A stretch of DNA of 64,000 nucleotides from Bugula neritina. Its lineage: Eukaryota; Bryozoa; Gymnolaemata; Cheilostomatida; Bugulidae. The DNA lies in NCBI GenBank assembly GCA_964035545.1, contig OZ037772.1, forward strand, positions 12,961,818 to 13,025,817. The letters are read 5' to 3'. The notes under the pieces were generated by a model. That model was not told where the DNA came from and searched no databases. It saw only the letters and a program-made list of their open reading frames with translations. How positions within the stretch are numbered: the stretch's first letter is position 1; every line of letters begins with the position of its first letter. Below are positions 11,501 through 24,177 of this stretch, piece by piece. The translations under genes and the position numbers were made by a program.

Positions 11501-13398
11501 AGTATACACAGTATAGTAACACACAGTATAGTAATACACAGTATAGTATATACAGTATAGTAATACACAGTATAGTAATACACAGTATAGTAATACACAG
11601 TATAGTAATACACAGTATAGTAATACACAGTATAGTAATACACAGTATAGTATATACAGTATAGTAATACACAGTATAGTAATACACAGTATAGTAATAC
11701 ACAGTATAGTAATACACAGTATAGTAATACACAGTATAGTAATACACAGTATAGTAATACACAGTATAGTAATACACAGTATAGTATACACAGTATAGTA
11801 ACACACAGTATAGTTATACACAGTATATAGTAATACACAGTATAGTAATACACAGTATAGTAATACACAGTATAGTATACACAGTATAGTAATACACAGT
11901 ATAGTAATACACAGTACAGTAATACACAGTACTTCCTGTCAACTGCAGATATAGATGAGTGTGCAGATTCCTCTCTCAACTTCTGTCACAACGACTCTGT
12001 GTGTATCGACAACACCGGGAGCTACTCATGCAGGTGTAAGCCTGGGTTCCAGGGCAATGGATTCAACTGCTCAGGTAAACCAGAACTCATACTAACTTCT
12101 TGTAGCAGTGCCAAGTCACCGTGTGAGTGTGACTGCTGCCGGTATATGCTGCCGGTATATGCTGCCGGTATATGCTGCCGGTATATGCTATAGTATTACG
12201 TGATGAGCTGCCAGGGATTACTCATATATTACTTAGTAATTGTCTGCTCTGCTTCAGATATTGATGAGTGTGCAGACGACTCCGAGAGTCCGTGTGACGT
12301 CAGAGCTAGCTGCGTAAACACACCCGGTAGCTTCCATTGTGACTGTAACCACGGCTACACAGGAAATGGGACGTGGTGCACAGACATTGACGAGTGCCGG
12401 GAGCTGCTAGACGACTGTGACCCTAATTATGGTGTCTGCACCAACACCGATGGCGGCCATTTGTGTACCTGTATCCGTGGTTACACTGGAGAATTCAACT
12501 GCACAGGCTCGTATTCTATCTGCTGCTCGTCAAATTATAATTTTAAAAATATTTCAATTTATGAACAATTGTCTTATTTTATGACAACTCCCTTTGACTC
12601 TGCAGAGGTTGGGCCAAGTAAGGGTGTACTGAAGGAGCAGGAGAAATATCTGGTGGACTCGGCAGCGCTGTTTGAGATGTACGCCTTAGAGGCTGAGAGA
12701 CAGTCCCTAGATACACAGCATGAGAATCTGTTGAGGAAGTGTGCTCTGGTTGCTAGGAAACCAACTAGAGGGAAGAGAGCGGTACGTGTCACTTCCTGTT
12801 ACCTGTAACTACGTGTCACTTCCTGTTACTACTAAGTAGGAGTTTGTGTACTTGTAGACTGTGTTCTATACATACCATATATTATACTGTAGACTGTGTT
12901 CTATACATACCATATATCATACTGTAGACTGTGTTCTATACATACCATATATCATACTGTAGACTGTGTTCTATACATACCATATGTTATACTGTAGACT
13001 GTGTTCTATACATACCATATATTATACTGTAGACTGTGTTCTATACATACCATATATCATACAGTAGACTGTGTTCTATACATACCATATATCATACAGT
13101 AGACTGAGTTCTATACATACCATATATCATACTGTGGACTGTGTTCTATACATACCATATATTATAGCCTACTGTAGATTGTGTTCTATACATACCATAT
13201 ATTATACTGTAGACTGTGTTCTACCAATGAGCATCAACTGAAAGTTGATCACCTACTATAACCTACTTTTAGATTATATCTGGGTCAAAGGTCACCATAG
13301 ACAGGAAACACGTGGCTATCCTATCTCAAGCGATCAAAGTTGCTATCAGAAAGCTTAAGGCTGATGTGGCAGCAACCAAAATAGCTTGTGGACTCTAG
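1897..13398 (+). CDS. Secreted VWA + EGF-repeat protein, hemicentin-like N-terminus
   Basis: Eighteen exons join in frame to about 858 aa: 1897-2049, 2606-2699, 2892-2962, 3108-3266, 3683-3805, 4178-4469, 4577-4714, 4813-4899, 5515-5693, 5966-6041, 6976-7122, 7593-7715, 7973-8107, 8386-8508, 11949-12074, 12258-12506, 12606-12781, 13273-13398. A hydrophobic N-terminus (VVAMTLMMLIT) may be a signal peptide. Exons 1-5 form a von Willebrand A domain with MIDAS-like DTTGSMS and the hemicentin-type phrases GGGDCPEMAIGGIK, YVFTDA and LIQQTQSK. Exons 6-10 encode an uncharacterised beta-rich region. Exon 11 is Cys-rich, and exons 12-16 are six calcium-binding EGF modules (DINEC/DIDEC starts), with phase-1 introns at their borders as is usual for EGF exons. 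The last two exons are the module shared with the gene at 1-671. There is no immunoglobulin array, unlike true hemicentins. The start is the first ATG of the open frame, with an in-frame TAG just upstream at 1885; a spliced upstream leader is possible. Likely extracellular matrix or cell-adhesion role, by family. Confidence 0.82.
2084..2378 (+). repeat. 14-bp minisatellite (gctggtcatgtgat), intron 1 of the VWA/EGF gene
   Basis: About 20 copies of a 14-bp unit, some with catgtg changed to cacgtg, lying just downstream of the exon 1 donor. Confidence 0.95.
3261..3390 (+). repeat. Tandem repeat copying the exon 4 donor junction
   Basis: Exon 4 ends tctaag before gtaagag. The following bases repeat tctaag plus gtaaga/gtgaga/gttaga several times at 18-20 bp spacing, so several donor-like sites sit in a row. 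Confidence 0.85.
4890..5400 (+). repeat. 25-29-bp minisatellite copying the exon 8 donor junction
   Basis: About 19 copies of a unit containing gactcagttctggtaagtct. Each carries ttctg before gtaagt, the same as the true exon 8 end at 4899. Length variants differ by an extra ct or ctct. Confidence 0.95.
5422..5510 (+). repeat. (AT)n microsatellite
   Basis: About 45 uninterrupted TA repeats ending four bases before the exon 9 acceptor (ccag, 5511-5514). The usual polypyrimidine tract is therefore missing there. Confidence 0.97.
6032..6192 (+). repeat. 24-bp minisatellite copying the exon 10 donor junction
   Basis: About six copies of a unit containing gtaggcgtgtcttatcacgt followed by acag. 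Exon 10 ends acag before gtaggcgt, so every unit re-creates the donor. The 24-bp unit is 8 codons and stays open in the exon's frame. Confidence 0.95.
6843..6985 (+). repeat. 31-bp repeat copying the exon 11 acceptor junction
   Basis: Four to five copies of a unit containing gaattgagccaatcaaatgg then tctgtttgaag. The true acceptor is tttgaag before GAATTGAGCAATGCC at 6976, so each unit carries an acceptor-like edge. The units are 31 bp, so other copies would shift the frame. Confidence 0.88.
7770..7968 (+). repeat. 28-bp AT-rich repeat before the exon 13 acceptor
   Basis: About seven copies of a unit containing gctagtatactatattatta, ending just before the acceptor gccag at 7972. Confidence 0.9.
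8098..8230 (+). repeat. 49-bp repeat copying the exon 13 donor junction
   Basis: Three copies of tgtgcag followed by gtaagtac, with donors at 8108, 8157 and 8206. The spacing is 49 bp, so a shift to a later donor would change the frame. Confidence 0.92.
8680..11932 (+). repeat. 15-bp satellite (agtaatacacagtat), intron 14 of the VWA/EGF gene
   Basis: Roughly 215 copies of a 15-bp unit with 12- and 17-bp variants (atagtatacacagt, tatatagtaa). It fills 3.25 kb of the 3.44-kb intron between two EGF exons. Because 15 is a multiple of 3 and the unit has no stop in any minus-strand frame, it creates long spurious ORFs rich in Tyr, Leu, Cys and Val. Higher-order blocks recur: the stretch near 10200-10500 resembles 10670-10850. 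Confidence 0.98.
12140..12190 (+). repeat. Short tandem repeat (tgctgccggtata)
   Basis: Four copies of a 13-14-bp unit in the intron between the last EGF exons. Confidence 0.85.
12507..12605 (+). other. 99-bp intron with non-canonical GC start, or retained coding segment
   Basis: The EGF exon must end in phase 1 at 12506 to meet the next exon at 12606 (acceptor ctctgcag). The bases that follow are gctcgt, not GT. The 99 bp are a multiple of three with no in-frame stop, so translation through them would insert 33 residues and keep the frame. The insert (GSYSICCSSNYNF and on) does not look like an EGF module. Confidence 0.55.
12842..13225 (+). repeat. ~35-bp minisatellite in the last intron of the VWA/EGF gene
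   Basis: About eleven copies of a unit containing gactgtgttctatacatacc followed by atatatcatactgta. Confidence 0.95.
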
Positions 13399-15100
13399 TA
13401 AAACTTGCAGAAAAGTTGGAGAACCCAACATGCTATATTTAGATTCCATGGTTATGAATATTGCGATATGATGTACTATTTCTTGCTTTATTATATAAAC
13501 ATGAGCGCTTTAGTTTTCAAATTGTCATTCTGAATTTGTTCCTTTTCTGTGCCTCTGATGATGGTCTGTGTTACTAGTCGGTAGACCTGAAGGGTTGGTT
13601 TAGTAAAATATTCAACTTTTTTACTGCTTCTGGTATTTAGAGGGAATCAAATAAGACTTCATATAAAATGTCAATCCGTTATTTCATCACTAAGAAATCT
13701 TGTCCTGTGCTCTAATATATGGACAAGTTGTATCTTGATGTCATCCACTAATTATGCAGGTATCTAAGTCTAAGCCAACAACCGCAAGTGAATAAAAATA
13801 CATAAGTCAAAAGTTACATAGCTGTATAAGAATTATTCATGAGACTTACTGCCCCACTACTAACTGCTGCCTGTAGATGCGCGCTGCTAATGATCTTACA
13901 TCATTACCTCCATCCCTAAAGCATTAGCTCCGCCCCTGAGGTGGACTGCATACTACTCTATTCAAAGTGTGAGGTTAGCCGGTTATTATCTTTCGTATGT
14001 CTAAATTTTTAGTAGTGTGTTGGAAATTTTTGCATCTGTATCAGCCCTGATTAAAAGTAGACTTAATTTCTGTCAACATAAAACATATAGCCAGAAGAAT
14101 ATAAGCTCAGTAGAAGTGAAAATATATGCATCTTCTCCACAATTGAACATCAATTTGTTTGACTTTGGAGTTGTTTAACCATTTCTTGAACATTATACAA
14201 ACTTCCTTCCATCTAAAATCTGAACTAACAGCTTTTAATAGCTTTTGTTATTTTGTCAATCTATTGCTAAATGTGTGAAAACCTCTTATTAAATAATATA
14301 AATTTACATAGACATACATGTATGCTTGCTTGCAGTAAAAAAACGAAGTCTGGCTTTTAATTTAGACTTTAGACTAGGCATTGTGTTTTGTAATATAATA
14401 TGTATGATTTATTGTCATTCCTGGCACCAGCTACAGTATGAATAGGTTACCACCACTATTATATATGATCTGCATGCATAATCTACATAGTATGTCTAGT
14501 AGAGTGAGTACCAGCTAGATTTCTATCTCCTGATTTTATCAACACGCAAGGCCATCACTCCCATATCTATTAGGAGGTGCATGTTCAAGTCACTAATATT
14601 GTCTGTTAACAGCTGTCTCCCCATGCATTCAACTGGCTGCCTTCTGCAGCAGCTTTGTGCATAGCAAGGCTAGTGAATGTGTGGAAGCAGAATCTCTCAG
14701 TTATAACATATGCACATTATTCAGAGTAAACAGTAAAGAGCTGTATATGCTACATCAGCAAGATAGCTTTCAGCAGTTGAAAAAGCTAAGAGTAAAGCTG
14801 TGCATACAACCAGTAGTGCTGTTTCACTGCTAGACTAAAAGATGGTAAACTGACTGGAGCAGTAGAGTGTTAGCTTAGCTGGAGAGTAACCTACTTGTAT
14901 CTTGTAACCCTTGGAATATAAATCGATTGACTGCAGTAACATTAAGATTTATATGAACTGCAAGTGCAGCCTTCTTAATGTTTATTATACTAGTTACTAT
15001 TCATCTGTCTGAACTACAACAGCGTCCTACTGCTTTTAGTTGTTGTGACCTTCACCTTGTTCTGAACTCAGCATACGCAAAATCCGGACAACTTCACCTT
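13399..15100. other. Intergenic, no gene seen
   Basis: Presumed 3' UTR of the VWA/EGF gene, then AT-rich unique DNA without a convincing exon on either strand. Confidence 0.5.
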
Positions 15101-15102
15101 GA

Positions 15103-17462
15103 GATTTGGATATTTACTATACTAAGGTGTGTATATTTACTATACTAAGGTGTGTATATTTACTATACTAAGGTGTGAATATTTATTATACTAAGGTGTG
15201 TATATTTACTATACTAAGGTGTGTATATTTACTATACTAAGGTGTGTATATTTACTATACTAAGGTGTGTATATTTACTATACTAAGGTGTGTATATTTA
15301 CTATACTAAGATGTATATATTTACTTTACTAAGATGTGTATATTTACTATACTAAGGTGTGTATATTTACTATACTAAGGTGTGTATATTTACTATACTA
15401 AGATGTATATATTTACTTTACTAAGATGTGTATATTTACTATACTAAGGTGTGTATATTTAATATACTAAGGTGTGTATATTTACTATACTAAGGTGTGT
15501 ATATTTACTATACTAAGATGTGCATATTTACTATACTAAGATGTGTATATTAACTATACTAAGGTGTATATATTTACTATACTAAGGTGTGTATATTTAC
15601 TATACTAAGGTGTGTATATTTACTATACTAAGGTGTGTATATTTACTATACTAAGGTGTGTATATTTACTATACTAAGGTGTGTATATTTACTATACTAA
15701 GGTGTGTATATTTACTATACTAAGGTGTGTATATTTACTATACTTAGGTGTGTATATTTACTATACTAAGGTGTGTATATTTACTATACTAAGGTGTGTA
15801 TATTTACTATACTAAGATGTATATATTTACTTTACTAAGATGTGTATATTTACTATACTAAGGTGTGTATATTTACTATACTAAGGTGTGTATATTTACT
15901 ATACTAAGGTGTGTATATTTACTATACTAAGGTGTGTATATTTACTATACTAAGACGTGTATATTTACTGTACTAAGGTGTGTATATTTACTATACTAAG
16001 GTGTGTGTATTTACTGTACTAAGGGGTGTATATTTACTATACTAAGGTGTGTATATTTACTATACTAAGGTGTGTATATTTACTGTACTAAGGTGTATAT
16101 ATTTACTATACTAAGATGTGTATATTTACTATACTAAGGTGTATATATTTACTATACTAAGATGTGTATATTTACTATACTAAGGTGTGTATATTTACTA
16201 TACTAAGATGTGCATATTTACTATACTAAGATGTGTATATTTACTATACTAAGATGTATATATTTACTATACTAAGGTGTGTATATTTACTATACTAAGG
16301 TGTGTATATTTACTATACTAAGATGTGTATATTTACTATACTAAGGTGTGTATATTTACTATACTAAGATGTGTATATTTACTATACTAAGGTGTGTATA
16401 TTTACTATACTAAGGTGTGTATATCTACTATACTAAGGTGTGTATATTTACTATACTAAGGTGTGTATATTTACTGTACTAAGGTGTGTATATTTACTAT
16501 ACTAAGGTGTGTATATTTACTATACTAAGGTGTGTGTATTTACTATACTAAGGTGTGTATATTTACTCTACTAAGATGTGTATGTTTACTATACTAAGAT
16601 GTGTATATTTACTATACTAAGGTGTGTATATTTACTATACTAAGGTGTGTATATTTACTATACTAAGGTGTGTATATTTACTGTACTAAGGTGTATATAT
16701 TTACTATACTAAGATGTGTATATTTACTATACTAAGGTGTATATATTTACTATACTAAGGTGTGTATATTTACTGTACTAAGGTGTGTATATTTACTATA
16801 CTAAGATGTATATATTTACTATACTAAGGTGTGTATATTTACTATACTAAGGTGTGTATATTTACTATACTAAGATGTGTATATTTACTATACTAAGGTG
16901 TGTATATTTACTATACTAAGATGTGTATATTTACTATACTAAGGTGTGTATATTTACTATACTAAGGTGTGTATATCTACTATACTAAGGTGTGTATATT
17001 TACTATACTAAGGTGTGTATATTTACTGTACTAAGGTGTGTATATTTACTATACTAAGGTGTGTATATTTACTATACTAAGGTGTGTGTATTTACTATAC
17101 TAAGGTGTGTATATTTACTCTACTAAGATGTGTATGTTTACTATACTAAGATGTGTATATTTACTATACTAAGGTGTGTATATTTACTATACTAAGGTGT
17201 GTATATTTACTATACTAAGGTGTGTATATTTACTATACTAAGGTGTGTATATTTACTATACTAAGGTGTGTATATTTACTATACTAAGATGGATATATTT
17301 ACTATACTAAGGTGTGTATATTTACTATACTAAGATGTGTATATTTACTATACTAAGGTGTGTATATTTACTATACTAAGATGTGTATATTTACTATACT
17401 AAGATGTGTATATTTACTATACTAAGGTGTGTATATTTACTATACTAAGGTGTGTATATCTA
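15103..17462 (+). repeat. 23-bp satellite array
   Basis: About 103 copies of a unit built on ggtgtgtatatttactatac followed by taa. Single-base variants (agatgtgtat, ggtgtatat, ttactgtact) recur in the same order in blocks, for example 16090-16590 versus 16680-17130. This indicates expansion by duplication of multi-unit blocks. Confidence 0.98.
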
Positions 17463-18120
17463 TTATATTATAAGCTTATTTTATATTGATGTCAGTTGAG
17501 TTTTTAATGTTTATAATAATTATTATATAGTGGAGGAACCGATTTCTTGGATGCAATAACTAGAGGGTTTAGTCAGTAACAACTTAACCTTCAAAGGAAG
17601 CATATCTGGAGCTCAACTAAAAGATGCATATTGATCCTAATCAGCATCTTTGAGGCGCTTTATTAATTTGGTCTAAAAGCAGAAATATTTCTATATAAAC
17701 TACATTCATGTTAAATGTCATCTAGCTGTCTTGTAAATAACTATGCAATGTTAGTGCTGGTCTTTTCTCATCACCTCCATTCAGTAATAGTAGAGTACCA
17801 CTGTTATTAGCTAGTGACGCTCTTGCATGTTGGAGATGCTGTAGATATTCTGGTCAGTTTCTGCTTGAATCAGTGTTTCATTATATAATTAATAAACTTA
17901 CTTTCAGAGAACTAAAACATATTGCATTAGAATGTGAATGCAAAGTTTTCATTCTAGTGTATAGTTGTTAGTGTTATTGGGTAGCTTGTTCACCAGTTTG
18001 TGTTGAGTGGATAACTCCATAGCAGGGAGCAGCCATTAGCAATATTTGCAGCAACAAATTATAATAGCAAAAATTAAATTTGTATATTTGTATTTGTATT
18101 TATATTTGTAATTTGTTATT
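17463..18120. other. Intergenic, no gene seen
   Basis: AT-rich unique sequence between two satellite arrays; no supported exon. Confidence 0.5.
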
Positions 18121-18121
18121 T

Positions 18122-18600
18122 GTATACTCAAAGCTTTTGTTAATTACCCAAAGCTTTATTTAATTACAAAAAGCTTTTTTAATTACTGCAAGCTTTATTT
18201 AATAACTCAAAGCTTTATTTAGTTACCCAAAGCTTTATTTAATTACTTGAAGCTTTATTTAATTATTCAAAGCTTTATTTAATTACCCAAAGCTTTTTTT
18301 AATTACTCAAAGCTTTTTTTAATTACCCAAAGCTTTATTTAATTACTCAAAGCTTTATTTAATTACTTTAAGCTTTATTTAATTACTCAAAGCTTTATTT
18401 AATTACTCAAAGCTTTATTTAATTACCCAAAGCTTTTTTAATTACTCAAAGCTTTTTTTAATTACCCAAAGCTTTATTTAATTACTCAGCTTTATTTAAT
18501 TACCCAAAGCTTTTAATTACTCAAAGCTTTATTTAATTAACCAGAGCTTTTTTCATTTTTTCACAGCTTTATTTAATTATCCTGAGCTTTATTTAATTAC
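18122..18600 (+). repeat. 20-bp minisatellite (aattactcaaagctttattt)
   Basis: About 24 copies, degenerating toward the right end. Each carries aagctttattt. Confidence 0.96.
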
Positions 18601-19195
18601 CTCAAAAGTGGAAGAGATTTTATAATAATAAGTGTAAACTTGGGAGGAACTACCTGCCAGTCCAATTTTGGAGGCTAATTTAAGCCAAATATATTTTTTC
18701 ATAGCCTGCATTATTCCTAACCTCTTAATAATTTAAATAACTTTGTTGTGATCTATGTTCACCATATGTAACAGATTTCAACATAAACCATTAATTATAC
18801 AAAAAATTCATCAACATAATTAATATCAAATAGCTATAATGCATATAATGTAAAAAACATTATAGTATCAACAAGGTGATGAGATAATCAAATATATTTA
18901 GCACAGTGTCTTCTGTAGTTAAAAAACTTTCCCACAAATTTCTACAATCTTCAGGATAAGATTTCTCATCAGGTTCATTGAATTTGCTCTTCAAATCTAT
19001 AATCCCATGTGCTTGGTTTACATCCGTGTGCCACAAAAATGAGGTCTTGGATTGTTGGTAATGTACATTCAAATGTATGATGGAAATGGAGCAGCCTAAG
19101 AGAGAGACATCTTTGAGACATATTAGACATCATTGTTTTCATAGGAAGTCACGGGTCATTTGAAGTTCCAATCTGTTATATTTAGACAGTCTAAA
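18601..19195. other. Intergenic, no gene seen
   Basis: AT-rich unique sequence. A 70-codon minus-strand ORF (18860-19072) has no recognisable features and is not called. Confidence 0.45.
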
Positions 19196-19672
19196 AAATA
19201 ATATACACTATACTTTTACAGCATACTCACTATTATACTATCAAGGATTACAACTCACTATTTACTATTACTACTAATTATTATACTATTTACTATGACT
19301 ACTCGCTAATATACTATTACTATTACTACTAACTATTGTACTATTACTACTTGCTGTTAAACTATATACTATTACTACTCACTAGTATACTCTACTATTA
19401 CTACGCACTAATATATTCTACTATTACTACTAACTAGTATACTCTACTCTTACTACTCACTAGTATACTCTACTCTTACTACTCACTAGTATACTCTACT
19501 CTTACTACTCACTAGTATACTCTACTCTTACTACTCACTAGTATACTCTACTCTTACTACTCACTAGTATACTCTACTCTTACTACTCACTAAAATACTA
19601 TTACTACTCACTAATATACTCTACTATTACTACTCACTAATATACTATTTACTATTACTACTCACTATTACA
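19196..19672 (+). repeat. ~26-bp minisatellite (tactactcactagtatact)
   Basis: About 18 units, variable at the edges and homogeneous at about 19430-19590. Confidence 0.92.
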
Positions 19673-20490
19673 GTCAAAAGGTGGGATACCTGTGGTAGGT
19701 GAAATGTCTTCCCCAGAGGTAATGGTAAGAAAAGATCTGCTATTATACTGACTTCAAACAGACACAGAAGGATCTGCTGAGCCATTATACTTCCATCTAC
19801 ACTACAATAACAATAGCTGAGAATTTAGCTTTGCTTACAAAAGAGGAAAGCTTTCAAATTCAGTGCAGAGCTAAACTGCAAAAAGTTGCAGCAGCATATA
19901 TATCATAATTGATGAGTTCACACTGCTGAGAATATATTGAATTATGTAACTTGTTTTCTATTGACAGGGTAAAATTGAAAGAGTAACCAACAGGTACAAT
20001 TGTGCAGATAAATCCCAACATAGAAAATACAATAACCAGTTAAATCAATGGATACAGCAATGAGAATATTTCTTACTAAATTCTCCTTAGTTGAGATCTG
20101 GAGGTCTGCAACTCATGGTATTTGTACACTGACTGTGTCTTCAATCTGAATAATGTAGTTAGTGTTGTTCATCACTCACTCTACAACAGAAAAGCTTGTG
20201 TACACCTCACCCTATAACTTCTTAACAAAATACGAACACATCTATCATATATTACCTGCCAAAAAGTGACATATTACTGCTGAATTACTATTTCATTAAA
20301 TACTTCAAACATTTCCAATATATATTATGATTGAGGAAAACATTTGCAGCTTTTAATATGGAATGCAAATAGAATTGAAAATTAACTCAAAAAAATAATG
20401 CAAAAATAAAAAAATTTTCTGTCAAAATCTAGATTTGGGAAAATATAAGATAAGGCTTATGAACCCTGGGTCTGAAAACTAAAAGTTGTC
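19673..20490. other. Intergenic, no gene seen
   Basis: Unique sequence; no supported exon or RNA gene. Confidence 0.45.
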
Positions 20491-21168
20491 AATATGGTCA
20501 GTTATATATGTAGTAAGAGTCAGTTATATATGTAGTAAGAGTCAGCTATATATGTAGTAAGAGTCAGCTATATATATAGTAAGAGTCAGCTATATATATA
20601 GTAAGAGTCAGCTATATATGTAGTAAGAGTCAGCTATATATGTAGTAAGAGTCAGCTATATATGTAGTAAGAGTCAGCCATATATGTAGTAAGAGTCAGC
20701 TATATATGTAGTAAGAGCCAGCTATATATGTAGTAAGAGTCAGCTATATATGTAGTAAGAGTCAGCTATATATGTAGTAAGAGTCAGCCATATATGTAGT
20801 AAGAGTCAGCTATATATGTAGTAAGAGTCAGCCATATATGTAGTAAGAGTCAGCTATATATGTAGTAAGAGTCAGCTATATATGTGGTAAGAGTCAGCTA
20901 TATATGTAGTAAGAGTCAGCTATATATGTAGTAAGAGTCAGCTATATATGTAATAAGAGTCAGCTATATATATAGTAAGAGTCAGCTATATATATAGTAA
21001 GAGTCAGCTATATATGTAGTAAGAGTCAGCCATATATGTAGTAAGAGTCAGCTATATATGTAGTAAGAGCCAGCTATATATGTAGTAAGAGTCAGGTATA
21101 TATGTAGTAAGAGTCAGGTATATATGTAGTAAGAGTCAGCTATATATATAGTAAGAGTCAGCTATATA
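20491..21168 (+). repeat. 22-bp minisatellite (gtcagctatatatgtagtaa)
   Basis: About 30 copies of a 22-bp unit, with variants such as gccatatat and tatatatagt. Confidence 0.97.
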
Positions 21169-23392
21169 TGCTCATGATAACCCATCTTACAGGATACATG
21201 CCAATACTTAGAATTGCACTTGACAGTTAATAATATTATTATCGTTATAATAGTAGTAATAATAGGTACTAATGGATAATAATTCAGTAAAATAATATTA
21301 ATATAAATATAACAAATACAATATAATAACAATTCAACAAAGTGCAACAAAATGAAAATTAAACTAAAATTGTTTCAATAATTACTAATTAGTAATAAAA
21401 GCAATATTACAATACTAATACTAATAGTAATACTTATAGTTATACTAATTGCAAAGCCAAATGCAATAATCATAATATTAAAAATATAAATATAAAATAG
21501 TAAGCAGTAAACTATTACTAATACGAATACTAATAGTTATTCATATTGAATTTCAATTTGATCTAAAAAGATGAATGAGCTGCATGATGGAAAATTTATT
21601 CAACTATCACTGCAACTATCACTATTACTATTAGTGTATTACTATTAGTATTACCATTAGTATTACATTTACTGTTACTCACTTACTGTTACTGTTAGCA
21701 CCACTGATAAAATATGATAATCAATCTTATAGTGATAGTCATACTCATAGGTCTATGTTAGTTTACTCATAGCAATACTGATATGAGCGTCATGGAGTGA
21801 GAGTCCGAAAGTTACCCAGTCATAGTGACTGTGGGCCCATACACTTACAGTTACAGTCATACTCATACTGATACTAATGACATGATAACACTAAGTTTAA
21901 CTTCAAGTTTAGGTTGATTACAAAACAGCAAATGCTGTAACTAGTGCTAACCCTGGTCTAATGTAAGTTTTCACTAGAGGCTTCCCTATAGACTTTCCAG
22001 TTGCTGCGGAAGTCCTACCTCAACTGAGGTAATAAACTGAGGTAATACTAATACTAATACTAATAGTAATAAACTTAACTCTTAGTCTTACGACGTCGAC
22101 AGTGACACGATCACTTTCAATTAAAACTTTACCTGGCATGTATGAGTTTGAAAGTTAAATTTAGCACAAGTTGACACCTCTCTTGTTGAAAATTGGAACA
22201 GTTGCCAAATATAAATATGCATGTCCGATACGTGAATACTTAAACTTTAAGAATGTGAAAATGCTCAGCGTGGTCAGTCCATCCGTGACTCCGCAGCTAC
22301 TGCGTCAAGTCGTCCATAGCAGGTCACGTGATTGGTGCGTTATACAGAGAACTTGCCGCAAGTGAGCTTCAGACTGCAGTGGATGTCGTAACGCCGTTAA
22401 AATGTTATGTGTGCACTTTATATTTTTAAATCTACGACGTTACTTTTATCAATTATTTACAATTGAAACAAAATATATCATTGCTATAATAAACTAAAGC
22501 TGTAACACAGAAACTTATTAGAATTAGTAATTATTGATGACGGATGAAGCAATAACAGTACTGAGACGTAAATTCTATAGAAAGAGCTTTTAGTAATGTA
22601 GATCCTAATTTAAGGTAATTACAACCGTTAGCCTTGAATACACTATCGTAAATGTAGTAGTCTTGTAATATCCTGTAATAATGCAAATTCATTTGGCTAC
22701 TTTTAGATCTGTGAGCTGCATGAGAAGAATCAAATGTCTTTTCAGCTAAAAATAGGCATAGTCATATTCAAGACAAGCCAACAACTCCTATGCTAGTTTT
22801 TTAAAAAAAATACATTCGCCTAATGCTCATCTTTTTTTTCAAAGTGAATAAATTGCATCTTAGCATTAGTATAGGGAAAATCTTGTGTATTTAAGAATTA
22901 GAAGCAGAGAGGAACATCTACGCATGATTTATATATTCTCAGAATACCTGATGATTTAAGAAACGTTCTTAAAGGCATTTACTCAAACCTCTGTCTTCAT
23001 TAGTGTAAAATACAAAAATCTTAAATTATGAAACAAAGCTTTAACATTATCATGGCAATATTATAGCCTGTGCATACATATCTAATAGAAACAGAAGACT
23101 AACCTATTTGTGCGTATAGTTACATTATATTTAAATTCACATGTGAAGGAGCACGGAATGCTTTCTTAGTTCCTGTACTAGCAGAAATATTTGTGCTGTA
23201 ATTGGCTAGAGTTTAGGAAAACTTAGATTTATTAGTAATTTTGTGATTTGAATAATACCACAAAATTAGTTTCTATGTAGCTTCATACTTCAGATTGCAA
23301 GCAATGACTGCATTGAAGCGTTATTTCTATGTTTATACAAAATTAGTGGGTAAAGCATGCATGCTCTATATGGGCCAAGTGAGATCGTGTTT
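21169..23392. other. Intergenic, no gene seen
   Basis: AT-rich, with runs of simple actaata/tagtaat sequence at 21200-21900. No exon, TIR or RNA gene could be supported. Confidence 0.45.
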
Positions 23393-24177
23393 TTAAGGCA
23401 GGACTCTGATTTTCCACTTGATTGGCCATATCTTGAAAAATAATAGCCCTACTGACCTCAAATTTTGATATGTTCCTAACCATGGGCCTACCCACACCCC
23501 CCCACAATTTCAGAGGTCAAGGTTAAATTATAGCGATTTTGGCCGGAGTGCACTAAAGAGTTATCTCCTCCTAGAATAATATTTCAATTCTGCTCCAACT
23601 CCACAATTTGAAGCAAAACATATTTATCTAGAACCCCTACCACATTTAGCCTTCTAGGTTTACTAGATAACAAGATCTATGCACTTTTCGCCGGAGTTCT
23701 AGATTTTTAGCAGGTACCATGTATTGAGATGACCATATCTTGAAACCTATTACATGCACATGCCCAATTCTGGTAGGGTTGCTAGATATACATTTAAGCA
23801 TATTATGTTCCAAATTTCATATGGGTAGGTCAAAAATTGTAGGAGGAGATAGAATTTTACTATCGTAGCAACCGAAAAAACATACAAATGAGAAAATTGA
23901 GGACGAAAATTCAATAAATTGAAATGACTATATCTTGAAACCTACAAGTTAAATATATATTATTTTGGCATGGTTGTTAGAAGCACATCTCATCATACTA
24001 TACTCCAAATTTCATAAAAATAGCATAAAACCTATAGGAGAAGCAATAATTTTACTACTGTAACAACCGAAAATACACAAATAAAAAATTCAATGACGAA
24101 AAATTTATCAATCGATATGATCTCATTTCAAAATCTTAGTTGTATTTGCATGATTTCAAAAGAAATTACAGAATAAA

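Noticed and set aside
8581-11979. Giant minus-strand ORFs (up to 1132 aa) with YTVYYY/LLYCVL peptides
   Set aside because: Produced by a 15-bp satellite lacking stops in those frames; there is no domain, and the array sits in an intron of a plus-strand gene.
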